Shown here: piece by piece, positions 7,553-14,359 of the stretch
Layout: each line of letters begins with the position of its first letter
How positions within the stretch are numbered: position 1 is the stretch's first letter
Assembly: GCF_030227225.1 (NCBI RefSeq)
Contig: NZ_JASPHQ010000028.1
Location: 1 to 20,476 of the forward strand
DNA: 20,476 nt
Direction: 5' to 3'
From: Corynebacterium rhinophilum
GTDB taxonomy: Bacteria > Actinomycetota > Actinomycetes > Mycobacteriales > Mycobacteriaceae
The notes under the pieces: generated by a model
What the model saw: the letters and a program-made list of their open reading frames with translations, nothing else
What the model was told of the DNA's origin: nothing
The model's database searches: none
Position numbers and translations under genes: made by a program

Positions 7553-8854
7553 ATGCTCAGCCGCAATGAACGATTAGACCGGCTTCCGGTCACCAGCAAA
7601 CACAAGCGCCTACTCTTGGGCTCCGGCCTAGGGTGGGCGCTCGATGCTATGGATGTCGGGCTCATTTCCTTCATCATGGCCGCCCTGGCCGTGCATTGGG
7701 ATTTGAGTAGCACCCAAACCTCCTGGCTCGCCTCTGTTGGCTTCCTCGGCATGGCTCTGGGCGCGACATTCGGCGGGCTCCTTGCGGATAAATACGGCCG
7801 CCGCCACGTCTTCTCCCTCACCCTCTTGGTCTATGGCCTGGCCACCGGCGCTTCCGCCCTGGCCGGTGGGCTGACCATGCTTATCATCTTCCGCTTCATC
7901 GTCGGGCTGGGCTTGGGCGCGGAGCTGCCGGTCGCCTCCACACTCATCTCCGAATTCTCACCGCGCCGCATCCGCGGGCGCATGGTAGTCTTCCTCGAGG
8001 CCTTCTGGGCGCTCGGCTGGATCCTCGCCGCGCTCATCGGCACCTTCATCGTGGGCGCCGGCGAAAACGGCTGGCGCTGGGGCTTTGCCGTGGGTCTCAT
8101 CCCCGCCGCTTATTCGGTCTACGTGCGCCTAGGCTTGCCGGAATCGGTGCGCTTCCTCGAATCCAAGGGCCGCCACGGCGAGGCCGAAGAGGTTGTGGCG
8201 TCCTTCGAGGAGGCCGCCGCGGGCCAGCCGCTTGACGATGTCCACCCAGAACCCACTGCCTCCACCGAGACCTCCATTTGGGGTCGGGGTTTGCGCCGCC
8301 GCACGGCGGCCCTGTGGACCATTTGGTTTTGCGTCAATTTCTCCTATTACGGCGCCTTCATCTGGATCCCGTCCCTGCTGGTTGCCGATGGGTTCTCGCT
8401 CGTAAAATCTTTCAGCTTCACCCTCATCATTACCTTGGCACAGCTACCGGGCTACGCCACCGCCGCCTGGCTCATTGAGGTCTGGGGCCGGCGAGTCACC
8501 CTCGCCGTGTTCTTGGTCGGCTCCGCCGTCTCGGCCGGGCTCTATGGCACCGCAAGCTCCGAAGTATTCATCATCATCGCCGGGTGCCTGTTGTCCTTCT
8601 TCAACCTCGGCGCCTGGGGTGCTCTTTATGCGATTGGTCCGGAGCTCTACCCCACCGCGCTGCGCGGTCGTGGTACAGGTGCCGCCGCCGGTTTTGGTCG
8701 CATCGCCTCCATCGTCGCACCGCTCGTTGTGCCGCCACTCATCGCGGCGACCGGCGCTGGATTCCTTTTCGTGCTCTTTGCGGCTGCCTTCGCCATCGCC
8801 GCCACAGCTGCATTTACTTTGCCTGAGCTTAAGGGTGAGGCCCTTGCTCGATAA
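7553..8854 (+). CDS. niaP: Major facilitator superfamily transporter, NiaP-like
   Basis: A 433-residue, 12-helix MFS protein. The loop between helices 2 and 3 has the family motif GGLLADKYGRR (74-84). WALDAMDVG early in helix 1 carries the two acids (Asp31, Asp34) typical of aromatic-acid and nicotinate carriers. Long stretches such as GLGAELPVASTLISE, FCVNFSYYGAFIW, TLAQLPGY and LSFFNLGAWG closely resemble the Bacillus NiaP nicotinate transporter as I remember it. It starts three bases after the copA stop, so it is probably transcribed with the copper genes and translated by coupling. No functional link to copper is obvious. Nicotinate or a similar carboxylate is the best guess for substrate, and metabolite proton symport is the safe call. 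Confidence 0.8.
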   Translation: MLSRNERLDRLPVTSKHKRLLLGSGLGWALDAMDVGLISFIMAALAVHWDLSSTQTSWLASVGFLGMALGATFGGLLADKYGRRHVFSLTLLVYGLATGASALAGGLTMLIIFRFIVGLGLGAELPVASTLISEFSPRRIRGRMVVFLEAFWALGWILAALIGTFIVGAGENGWRWGFAVGLIPAAYSVYVRLGLPESVRFLESKGRHGEAEEVVASFEEAAAGQPLDDVHPEPTASTETSIWGRGLRRRTAALWTIWFCVNFSYYGAFIWIPSLLVADGFSLVKSFSFTLIITLAQLPGYATAAWLIEVWGRRVTLAVFLVGSAVSAGLYGTASSEVFIIIAGCLLSFFNLGAWGALYAIGPELYPTALRGRGTGAAAGFGRIASIVAPLVVPPLIAATGAGFLFVLFAAAFAIAATAAFTLPELKGEALAR

Positions 8855-9347
8855 ATTAGCCCTTAGCGCGTGGATTGGCGTCATGGTGGCGCTGACCACC
8901 CTGAAAGCTTTCTTCCAGATTGGTTACCTGTGGAAGCCCGAAAACCAGCGCGTCCGCGAGCTCCATTTAGTTCCCCTCGATGAATTTTCCGGCAATAGTT
9001 GGTTTGCGCCGCTTTTCGAATACGCCGGCAATACCGCCTTCTTCATCCCCTTCGGGCTTTTGATATTCACGCTGTGCCGTTCCGTGAAGGTATCGGCTGC
9101 CTGGGGATTCGCGCTGAGTTTAACCCTGGAGACGGCCCAATATGTTTTTGCCCTAGGCCGCACAGATATCGATGATCTGCTCTTTAATACCCTCGGCGCG
9201 CTCATCGGTGCAGCGATCGCTCACTGGGGCGGGCAACGCTTCTTCCCGGTATGGCGGTGGCTTTCCTTGGTCGCGGCCGCGGTCTTTATCGTGCTGGTAA
9301 TTCTGGGTCCCCGCTTAGGGGACCCCGCGGCCGTCGTGGACCTATAA
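8844..9347 (+). CDS. VanZ-like family membrane protein
   Basis: A small membrane protein of about 167 residues with four predicted helices. The VanZ-like signatures are present: a conserved loop VPLDEF, GNTAFFIPFGLL, SLTLETAQYVFALGRTDIDDLLFNTLGA and a final helix. In VanA-type resistance clusters VanZ affects teicoplanin sensitivity, but most chromosomal relatives have no known job. Start choice is uncertain. GTG 8835 and TTG 8844 are both in frame; I prefer TTG 8844 because AAGG (8831-8834) is well spaced for it. Either way the gene overlaps the end of niaP by 11-20 bases, so it is the last member of the copZ-copA-niaP unit. It faces dnaB with only five bases between the stops. Confidence 0.75.
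   Translation: MLDKLALSAWIGVMVALTTLKAFFQIGYLWKPENQRVRELHLVPLDEFSGNSWFAPLFEYAGNTAFFIPFGLLIFTLCRSVKVSAAWGFALSLTLETAQYVFALGRTDIDDLLFNTLGALIGAAIAHWGGQRFFPVWRWLSLVAAAVFIVLVILGPRLGDPAAVVDL
9305..9325. terminator. Hairpin at the convergent vanZ-like/dnaB junction (possible terminator)
   Basis: GGGTCCCC (9305-9312) pairs perfectly with GGGGACCC (9318-9325) around a five-base loop, GCTTA. It lies inside the last codons of the VanZ-like gene, about 28 bases beyond the dnaB stop. There is no T-run on either side, so it is not a classical intrinsic terminator. It is the only strong stem near a junction where two transcripts collide, and could block either one. Confidence 0.35.
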
Positions 9348-9352
9348 GTCCT

Positions 9353-10786
9353 TTATCCGTGCGCCATGTTGACGAACTTGGAGTAGTGCAGCTGGTGGGC
9401 CACCTGAACCGTGTCAATGGGCCCGCCGCGGTGCTTGGCCAAAATAATATCCGCTTCTCCGGCTCGCTCGTTATCGCGGTCTTGCGAGTCTGGGCGGTAT
9501 AGCAGCATCACCATATCGGCGTCCTGCTCCAAGGAACCGGACTCACGCAAGTCAGCCAATTGCGGCTTCTTGTCATTACGGGCTTCAGGTCCACGGTTCA
9601 GCTGCGAAATGGCAATCACCGGCACCTCAAGTTCCTTGGCCAATAGCTTGAGCTGGCGCGAGAACTCCGAGACCTCTTGCTGGCGCGACTCCACCTTTTT
9701 ACCCGAAGACATCAGCTGGAGATAGTCCAAAACAATGAGGTCGAGGCCATGCTGCTGCTTGAGCCGGCGGGCTTTCGAACGGATCTCCATCATCGTGAGG
9801 TTCGGGGAATCATCAATGAATAGCGGCGCATCTTGAATGCGGTTAAGCGTGTCATCGATCTTCGCCCAATCCTCCGTGGAGACGCCACCACTGCGCATAT
9901 CGGTGAGCTTGACCTCAGATTCCGCGGAGAGCAGGCGCATCACGATCTCCGAGGCTGACATTTCCAAGGAAAAAATGACGGAGGACTTGCCGTGCTGCAG
10001 AGAGCACGAGCGAATGAAATCCATCGCTAGCGTGGACTTACCCACACCGGGTCGCGCCGCCACGATGATCATCTGGCCTGCGTGCAAGCCATTGGTGAGC
10101 TTATCCAAGTCAATGAAGCCTGTGGGCACGCCCAATTCAACGCCGCCCGCCTGCTGTAGCGCCGCCAACTCATCAATGGTGGGATCAATCAGATCACCCA
10201 GCACGCGGTAGTCCTCAGCGGTCTTGCGCTGGGCGATGGCAAATACTTCCTGCTGGGCTCGGTCGATCACCGATTCGATCTCGGCATCCTCTGTGCCAGA
10301 AAATCCCAGTTGGACCACGCGCGTACCGGCATCCACAAGCCGGCGCAGGACGGCCTTTTCCGCCACGATTTCCGCGTAATAGCGGGCATTGGCCGCGGTG
10401 GGAACGGTAGCCAAAAGGGTGTGTAAGTAGGGCGCACCACCAACGCGTTCGAGGTTATTAAACCTATCCAGCCGCGAGGAAAGGATAAGGGGGTCGATGT
10501 CTTGCCCCGCCGCGTAGAGGTCCAGCATGGCACCATAAATTAAGGCGTGGGCCGGATAATAGAAGTCATCGGGTTCGAGCTCTTCAATTACCTCCATGAC
10601 CGTATTGGGGCTGAGCAGCATAGCGCCCAATACGCCCTGCTCTGCTTCCCGGTCCGACGGCGGCTGGCGATACTCCTCGTAGCGCTGCGGTTGATCCTGT
10701 TGGTACCGCGGCCGGCGCGCTACGGCATTATCCGGCGCCGGTGGTTCCGGCGGAAGCTGTTCATCATCGAAGCTCGCGTTGGTCAT
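9353..10786 (-). CDS. dnaB: Replicative DNA helicase DnaB
   Basis: A 477-residue ring helicase that unwinds DNA ahead of the replication fork. The N-terminal domain (about 45-150) binds primase and the loader. The RecA-like domain has Walker A ARPGVGKS (244-251, Lys250), catalytic Glu275 in SLEM, Walker B IVLDYLQLM (351-359) and ISQLNRGPE. The SSGKK and ESGSLEQDAD motifs of DnaB are present. A Pro/Gln-rich N-terminal extension of about 45 residues is typical of actinobacteria. No intein interrupts it, unlike M. tuberculosis DnaB. The frame opens at 10879, but ATG 10786 is preceded by AAGGGGGA and begins MTNASFDDEQ, so it is preferred. It is separated from rplI by a terminator and a long non-coding region, and so is its own transcription unit. 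Confidence 0.97.
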   Translation of the reverse strand: MTNASFDDEQLPPEPPAPDNAVARRPRYQQDQPQRYEEYRQPPSDREAEQGVLGAMLLSPNTVMEVIEELEPDDFYYPAHALIYGAMLDLYAAGQDIDPLILSSRLDRFNNLERVGGAPYLHTLLATVPTAANARYYAEIVAEKAVLRRLVDAGTRVVQLGFSGTEDAEIESVIDRAQQEVFAIAQRKTAEDYRVLGDLIDPTIDELAALQQAGGVELGVPTGFIDLDKLTNGLHAGQMIIVAARPGVGKSTLAMDFIRSCSLQHGKSSVIFSLEMSASEIVMRLLSAESEVKLTDMRSGGVSTEDWAKIDDTLNRIQDAPLFIDDSPNLTMMEIRSKARRLKQQHGLDLIVLDYLQLMSSGKKVESRQQEVSEFSRQLKLLAKELEVPVIAISQLNRGPEARNDKKPQLADLRESGSLEQDADMVMLLYRPDSQDRDNERAGEADIILAKHRGGPIDTVQVAHQLHYSKFVNMAHG

Positions 10787-10983
10787 GTGTCCCCCTTGGT
10801 GTCCGTAAAGAGACCGTGCGTAACGCTGTCCAAGTGTAGACGAGCTCCCGGACACTACCTGCCTGGGCATAACTCCCACAGTTATCCACAGGTGCTTGTG
10901 GAATTACCTGGTAGGCCGATCGTTGCATTTCATTTGCCGAGGTCACGACTGTGGATAACTTGGCATCACTGTGACCTGCAACG

Positions 10984-10989
10984 ATAATA
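10984..10989 (-). promoter_or_regulatory. Candidate -10 of the dnaB promoter
   Basis: The minus strand reads TATTAT at 10989-10984, a strong -10 match, about 200 bases before the dnaB start. No good -35 is seen 16-18 bases upstream. It abuts the left arm of an 11-base inverted repeat, and the DnaA box at 10950-10958 would lie just downstream of the start of transcription. Prediction only. Confidence 0.4.
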
Positions 10990-11064
10990 ACCGCTGGTCA
11001 GGGCGATTATTTCGAAGTGTGAAAATTCCCACACAGTGGCGGAAAATAGGCCGTGACCAGCGGT
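10990..11064. repeat. Nested inverted repeats upstream of dnaB
   Basis: The outer arms ACCGCTGGTCA (10990-11000) and TGACCAGCGGT (11054-11064) are perfect 11-base inverted repeats. Inside them, GTGTG (11017-11021) and CACAC (11030-11034) form a second dyad. Its centre is within two bases of the outer one. A third pair, AGGTCAC (10940-10946) and GTGACCT (10971-10977), flanks the minus-strand DnaA box. The spacing suggests protein-binding sites and not an RNA hairpin. No known regulator motif is recognised. Confidence 0.6.
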
Positions 11065-11154
11065 AAAGTCGTGCAAAAATCTTGGTGAGCCCGTACCCTG
11101 AATTCCACATTCATCCACAGATTTTCACAGTTATCCACAGGCCAGTTGGGTAGG

Positions 11155-11204
11155 CAAAAGGCCCCAGGAATTCTCCACCTCACATAGAGAATTCTTGGGG
11201 CCTT
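11155..11204 (-). terminator. Rho-independent terminator of the rpsF-ssb-rplI operon
   Basis: Arms of 18 bases (11158-11175 and 11187-11204) pair with a single mismatch around an 11-base loop. On the minus strand the hairpin ends in GGGGCCTTTTGCC, giving a short T-run. It begins 45 bases after the rplI stop and separates this operon from dnaB. Confidence 0.88.
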
Positions 11205-11248
11205 AAGCCGTGCTGTTGTCTTTGGGTCTGTGGACCGTCGAGCGCTGC

Positions 11249-11701
11249 TTAAGCAGCGACGACCGAGAAGTTCACCTTGCCGAGCACGTCAGCGTGCAGC
11301 TTCAGCTCGACCTGGTAGTTGCCGGTCTTCTTGACCAGGCCCTTGGGCATATCAACGATACGCTTATCCAAGTTAGGGCCACCGGCCTTGGAGACGGCCT
11401 TGACAATGTCTTCTGCGTTAACGGAACCGAAGAGCTTGCCGGAAGTGGAGGTCTTAACCTTGACCTCAACGTTCGTCAGCTGCTCAAGCTGGTTGCGGAC
11501 CTCGCGTGCGTGGTCCAGGTCGCGAATTTCGCGAGCTTCCTGGGCGCGCTTGATGCCCTCAATCTGCTTCTCAGCGCCGCGGGAAGCCACGATGGCCAAG
11601 CCGCGGGGAAGCAGGTAGTTACGTCCGTAGCCGTCCTTAACCTCAACAATTTCGCCAGCGGCGCCGAGGTTCTCAACGGCAGCGGTGAGGATCAGCTTCA
11701 T
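11249..11701 (-). CDS. rplI: 50S ribosomal protein L9
   Basis: A 150-residue protein of normal length. The N-terminal rRNA-binding domain contains the L9 signature region [19 protein letters not shown] (residues 16-34). A long charged helix (about 42-75) connects to a C-terminal domain with [11 protein letters not shown] and a final beta-strand. L9 binds 23S rRNA near the base of the L1 stalk and helps keep the reading frame. A purine-rich GAAAGGCAGGGA site precedes the ATG. It is the last gene of the rpsF-ssb-rplI group, 48 bases after ssb, and is followed by a strong terminator. rpsR, which sits between ssb and rplI in many bacteria and in mycobacteria, is absent here. Confidence 0.98.
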   Translation of the reverse strand: MKLILTAAVENLGAAGEIVEVKDGYGRNYLLPRGLAIVASRGAEKQIEGIKRAQEAREIRDLDHAREVRNQLEQLTNVEVKVKTSTSGKLFGSVNAEDIVKAVSKAGGPNLDKRIVDMPKGLVKKTGNYQVELKLHADVLGKVNFSVVAA

Positions 11702-11749
11702 GATCCCTGCCTTTCAATTGAGTTAGTTGAATAGTTGCGGGTGACAGAC

Positions 11750-12304
11750 TTAGAACGGAGGTTCAGAATCAGCGCCTCCGAAGCCGCCTGCTGGCGGTGC
11801 GGAGTTCCACGGATCCTCTGCAGGAGCCTGGTTCTGCTGCTGCGACTGCTGCTGTTGCTGGCCTCCAAAGCCGCCCTGATTATTGTTATTCGAGCGCTGC
11901 TGCTGGCCGCCGCCGCCAAAGTTGCCGCCGCCCTCACGGGGATTGCGGTTTACCTGTGCGGTGGCGTAGCGGAGCGACGGACCGACCTCATCGACGTCGA
12001 TCTCAAATACAGTGCGGTTTTCACCCTCGCGGGTCTGGAAGGAACGCTGCTTCAAGCGGCCGGTAACGATGATGCGCATGCCCTTGCTCAGGGTCTCGGC
12101 GACGTTCTCCGCCGCCTGGCGCCATACGTTGCAGGTCAGGAACATAGCTTCGCCGTCTTCCCACTGGTTCGTCTGCGAATTATAGCGACGAGGCGTGGAG
12201 GCGACGCGGAAGTTAGCTACCGCCGCACCCGCTGGGGTGAAGCGAAGCTCGGGGTCAGCAACTATGTTGCCCACCACCGTAATATTGGTATCTCCCTGTG
12301 CCAT
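11750..12304 (-). CDS. ssb: Single-stranded DNA-binding protein
   Basis: A 184-residue SSB. An OB-fold covers residues 1-112 ([43 protein letters not shown], and [14 protein letters not shown] at its end). A flexible linker very rich in Gly, Gln and Asn follows, and the acidic tip ends DSEPPF. In other bacteria that tip recruits replication and repair proteins. AAGGAG precedes the ATG. The gene lies between rpsF and rplI in the usual translation-replication operon. The Gln-rich runs are unusually long but fit actinobacterial SSBs. Confidence 0.98.
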   Translation of the reverse strand: MAQGDTNITVVGNIVADPELRFTPAGAAVANFRVASTPRRYNSQTNQWEDGEAMFLTCNVWRQAAENVAETLSKGMRIIVTGRLKQRSFQTREGENRTVFEIDVDEVGPSLRYATAQVNRNPREGGGNFGGGGQQQRSNNNNQGGFGGQQQQQSQQQNQAPAEDPWNSAPPAGGFGGADSEPPF

Positions 12305-12353
12305 GTCTTTACTCCTTATCGGTTACGTGGATTGTGCTTGATCCCAGTATCCG

Positions 12354-12644
12354 CTACTTGCTGTCGGTGCGCAGAACCTTGGTACGCAGGATGGTGTCGT
12401 TCAGGTTCAGGCGACGGTCGAGCTCGGAAACCGAAGGGTGCTCGCACTCCAGGTTAACGACGGCGTAAATGCCCTCTTCCTTCTTCTCGATAGGGTATGC
12501 AAGGCGACGCTTGCCCCATACATCGAGGTTCTCAACCTTGCCGCCGTCCTTGCGGACGATGTCGAGGTACTTATCTAGGGACGGGGTTACGGTGCGCTCA
12601 TCCTGATTAGGATCCAGAATGATCATGACTTCGTAGTGACGCAC
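12354..12644 (-). CDS. rpsF: 30S ribosomal protein S6
   Basis: A protein of about 96 residues with the S6 ferredoxin-like fold: [11 protein letters not shown] at the start, a [17 protein letters not shown] strand-turn and [15 protein letters not shown] at the end. S6 pairs with S18 on the 30S platform. The frame is open to 12656, but known S6 proteins start M-R-H-Y-E, so GTG 12644 is preferred. The strong AGGAGG at 12661-12656 is then 11 bases away, a little far, while it is too close to ATG 12653. It is first in the rpsF-ssb-rplI operon, and a hairpin in its leader may be involved in control. Confidence 0.96.
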   Translation of the reverse strand: MRHYEVMIILDPNQDERTVTPSLDKYLDIVRKDGGKVENLDVWGKRRLAYPIEKKEEGIYAVVNLECEHPSVSELDRRLNLNDTILRTKVLRTDSK

Positions 12645-12679
12645 GGACCTCATCACCTCCTATGGTCTAGTCGTTTTCG

Positions 12680-12704
12680 GCTGCATCACCTTTGCGGATG
12701 CAGC
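12680..12704 (-). promoter_or_regulatory. Stem-loop in the rpsF leader (possible S6:S18 control element)
   Basis: On the minus strand GCTGCATC and GATGCAGC form a perfect 8-base stem around the loop CGCAAAGGT, with CCG directly after the stem. It ends 35 bases before the preferred rpsF start. In several bacterial phyla a structured rpsF leader is bound by the S6:S18 complex for feedback control. I cannot align this one to that motif, so the role is a suggestion. A weaker stem (GTTGC/GCAAC, 12715-12729) lies just upstream. Confidence 0.45.
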
Positions 12705-12766
12705 AGGAGGGTGCGTTGCGTCAAGCAACCCCACCACAGTACCGCAAATGACCGGCGAAAAGAAAT

Positions 12767-12955
12767 CTATCCCGTCGTAGTGGAGGCAAAAAAGATAGCA
12801 CACGTCGCGGGAATGATGGTGAGAAAAACAATGGCAAGGATGCCCAAGATGATGGGCCCGCGCTTATCTTCCCTGTTATGAAACAGCCAAAAGGCCGCCA
12901 TAACGCAGATAAAGCCCAACAAGATCGACACCATGCCGATTATGGTCACAATCAT
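12767..12955 (-). CDS. Small two-helix membrane protein
   Basis: A 62-residue hydrophobic protein. One helix spans about residues 3-24 (TIIGMVSILLGFICVMAAFWLF), a polar turn HNREDKRGP follows, and a second helix spans about 34-57. The start codon overlaps the stop of the upstream glycosyltransferase by ATGA, and base composition and strand fit the neighbours, so I consider it real despite its size. The position corresponds to the small gene Rv0052-side slot between the GT-C protein and rpsF in mycobacteria, but I do not recognise a named family. It could be a membrane partner of the upstream enzyme. Confidence 0.72.
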   Translation of the reverse strand: MIVTIIGMVSILLGFICVMAAFWLFHNREDKRGPIILGILAIVFLTIIPATCAIFFASTTTG

Positions 12956-14343
12956 TGAAATACTCCCGCCACTGGGTCGCGGCCCGTATGCGCCGCACGC
13001 ACTTTATCTTCCGTTTTATTCCACATTTGCCGCAGCACAATAACCGCCATGGCAATGATGAATCCATCGCGCACAAGGATCGCCACGTCCAAGAGCTCGT
13101 GTGGAATACCCTTATTATCGATGCCCAGCATGTGCCACATGAGCAGGGGCCATACGAGGGCATCGGCAAGCGCCCAGCCCAAAACCAACCGCCAACGCGG
13201 CACGGCCAAGGCCGCTGGAACTAGGAGCCAGAGCGAATACTGCGGGGACCAAACCTTATTGACCAGCAGGAAGGCCGCGACGATGAGGAAGACCAACTCC
13301 GCTACCCGCGGGGTAAGCGGGCTGCGCCAGCCGGCCAAGGCAATACCGGCGCACAAGAAGATGAATGCCACGAGCGAGAAAGTATTCAAAAAGTCCTGGC
13401 TGAAAGAAATGTCCAGATTCCGGCTAATCAGCGCATACAGGGTGGTCCATTCCGCGCCGCGTTCCTGGTTCAGGCGGAAAAATTCCGCCCAGGCGTCCGG
13501 GTATTTCAAGGCAACGGGAAGGTTGACCACGAACCAAGCGGCAGCCGTAGCGACGGCGACCTTGGCAAAAGCGTCCCAGCGGCGACTGCGCCAGGCAAGG
13601 ACGAAAAACGCACCGAGCAGAAATATCGGCCATAATTTGAATGCGGTTCCAAGGCCGATGAGGATGCCGGCGAGCCAAGGGCGGTGGCGGCTAATGGCCA
13701 GTAGCGCGCCGACGGCAAAGGCGATGGCAGGTATATCCCAATTGCTAAAGGCATGGATGATAATCAACGGGCTGGCGGCTACCAGGATGGTGTCCCACGT
13801 GCGGTTTCCCACCAAGAGGTAAACCATGTAGATGACGCCGACCCAGGTGCAGGCCATGACCATGGCGGTGAGCCCAAAGTACCAGCCAGCGGCGGGCACC
13901 CCAGCCCATTCCACGAGCCCATAAGTATGGCGCGCAATCCAGCCCATCAGGCCCTGGAACATCCCCGCCAATACCGGGTATTCCATGTAGCGGGTCAGGC
14001 CATCTTCCTGCCAGGAAAAGGCGTAGGGAAAGCCCGGTTGATCTAATCCGCGGCCTTCATAAAGCGGGACGATGTCGTTATAGCAAAAAGAGGTGTACTG
14101 GCGGTTAGCGGACCAATCAAGATTGATGGTGCCGTCTTCGCCGCGAGTACCAGCGGCGCAATTTGCCTTGGATAAGAACCCACCGGCCAAGAAAATCCAG
14201 GCTACCGCGATGAGCGCGCGCAGCGGGGTCCACCACTGCGCGCGGCTATCCCGGGCAAAGCGTCCCCTCGGCCCGCCCAAGAACTCTATGACGCCTCGCG
14301 CCATTGGTTCGTCTGCGGCGGACAAGCGCTGGTCTTGGCTCAC
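12952..14343 (-). CDS. GT-C/GT87-like (DUF2029) membrane glycosyltransferase
   Basis: A 463-residue integral membrane protein with about 10-12 helices and a large outward loop after helix 1 (about 60-110, including GTINLDWSANRQYTSF and YMEYPVL). This layout is typical of polyprenyl-phosphate-sugar-dependent GT-C enzymes that build arabinan, mannan and related envelope glycans. It corresponds by position to Rv0051, between the class A PBP and rpsF. It starts with GTG at 14343, after an AGGAGC site and 16 bases beyond the PBP stop, so the two are co-transcribed. That suggests a role in wall or envelope glycan assembly. The donor, acceptor and catalytic aspartate are not established from sequence alone; earlier annotations simply call it a transmembrane protein. 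Confidence 0.82.
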   Translation of the reverse strand: MSQDQRLSAADEPMARGVIEFLGGPRGRFARDSRAQWWTPLRALIAVAWIFLAGGFLSKANCAAGTRGEDGTINLDWSANRQYTSFCYNDIVPLYEGRGLDQPGFPYAFSWQEDGLTRYMEYPVLAGMFQGLMGWIARHTYGLVEWAGVPAAGWYFGLTAMVMACTWVGVIYMVYLLVGNRTWDTILVAASPLIIIHAFSNWDIPAIAFAVGALLAISRHRPWLAGILIGLGTAFKLWPIFLLGAFFVLAWRSRRWDAFAKVAVATAAAWFVVNLPVALKYPDAWAEFFRLNQERGAEWTTLYALISRNLDISFSQDFLNTFSLVAFIFLCAGIALAGWRSPLTPRVAELVFLIVAAFLLVNKVWSPQYSLWLLVPAALAVPRWRLVLGWALADALVWPLLMWHMLGIDNKGIPHELLDVAILVRDGFIIAMAVIVLRQMWNKTEDKVRAAHTGRDPVAGVFQ

Positions 14344-14359
14344 GCGTACCGCTCCTTGC

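Larger units (their letters stand above)
10872..11139. other. DnaA-box cluster between rplI and dnaB
   Basis: The 462-base gap 10787-11248 contains three exact DnaA boxes TTATCCACA: 10882-10890 and 11131-11139 on the plus strand, and 10950-10958 on the minus strand. It also has the near-match TCATCCACA at 11111-11119. The right-hand group is regular: AATTCCACA (11101), TCATCCACA (11111), ATTTTCACA (11121) and TTATCCACA (11131), each starting ten bases after the last. ACTCCCACA at 10872 is likewise ten bases before the box at 10882. DnaA is known to bind such sites. Whether this region regulates dnaB, titrates or reactivates DnaA, or has origin-like activity cannot be told. No coding region is visible in the gap. 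Confidence 0.75.

Noticed and set aside
9353..10786. Intein in DnaB
   Set aside because: Walker A and all later motifs are continuous with normal spacing, and total length is that of an uninterrupted helicase.
10787..11157. Calling the rplI-dnaB gap a chromosomal origin
   Set aside because: There is no dnaA or dnaN nearby and no clear AT-rich unwinding element; DnaA boxes alone do not make an origin.
11735..12457. Plus-strand 240-residue frame opposite ssb and rpsF
   Set aside because: It is a mirror of the repetitive Gln/Gly coding sequence of ssb; both real genes on the other strand are certain.
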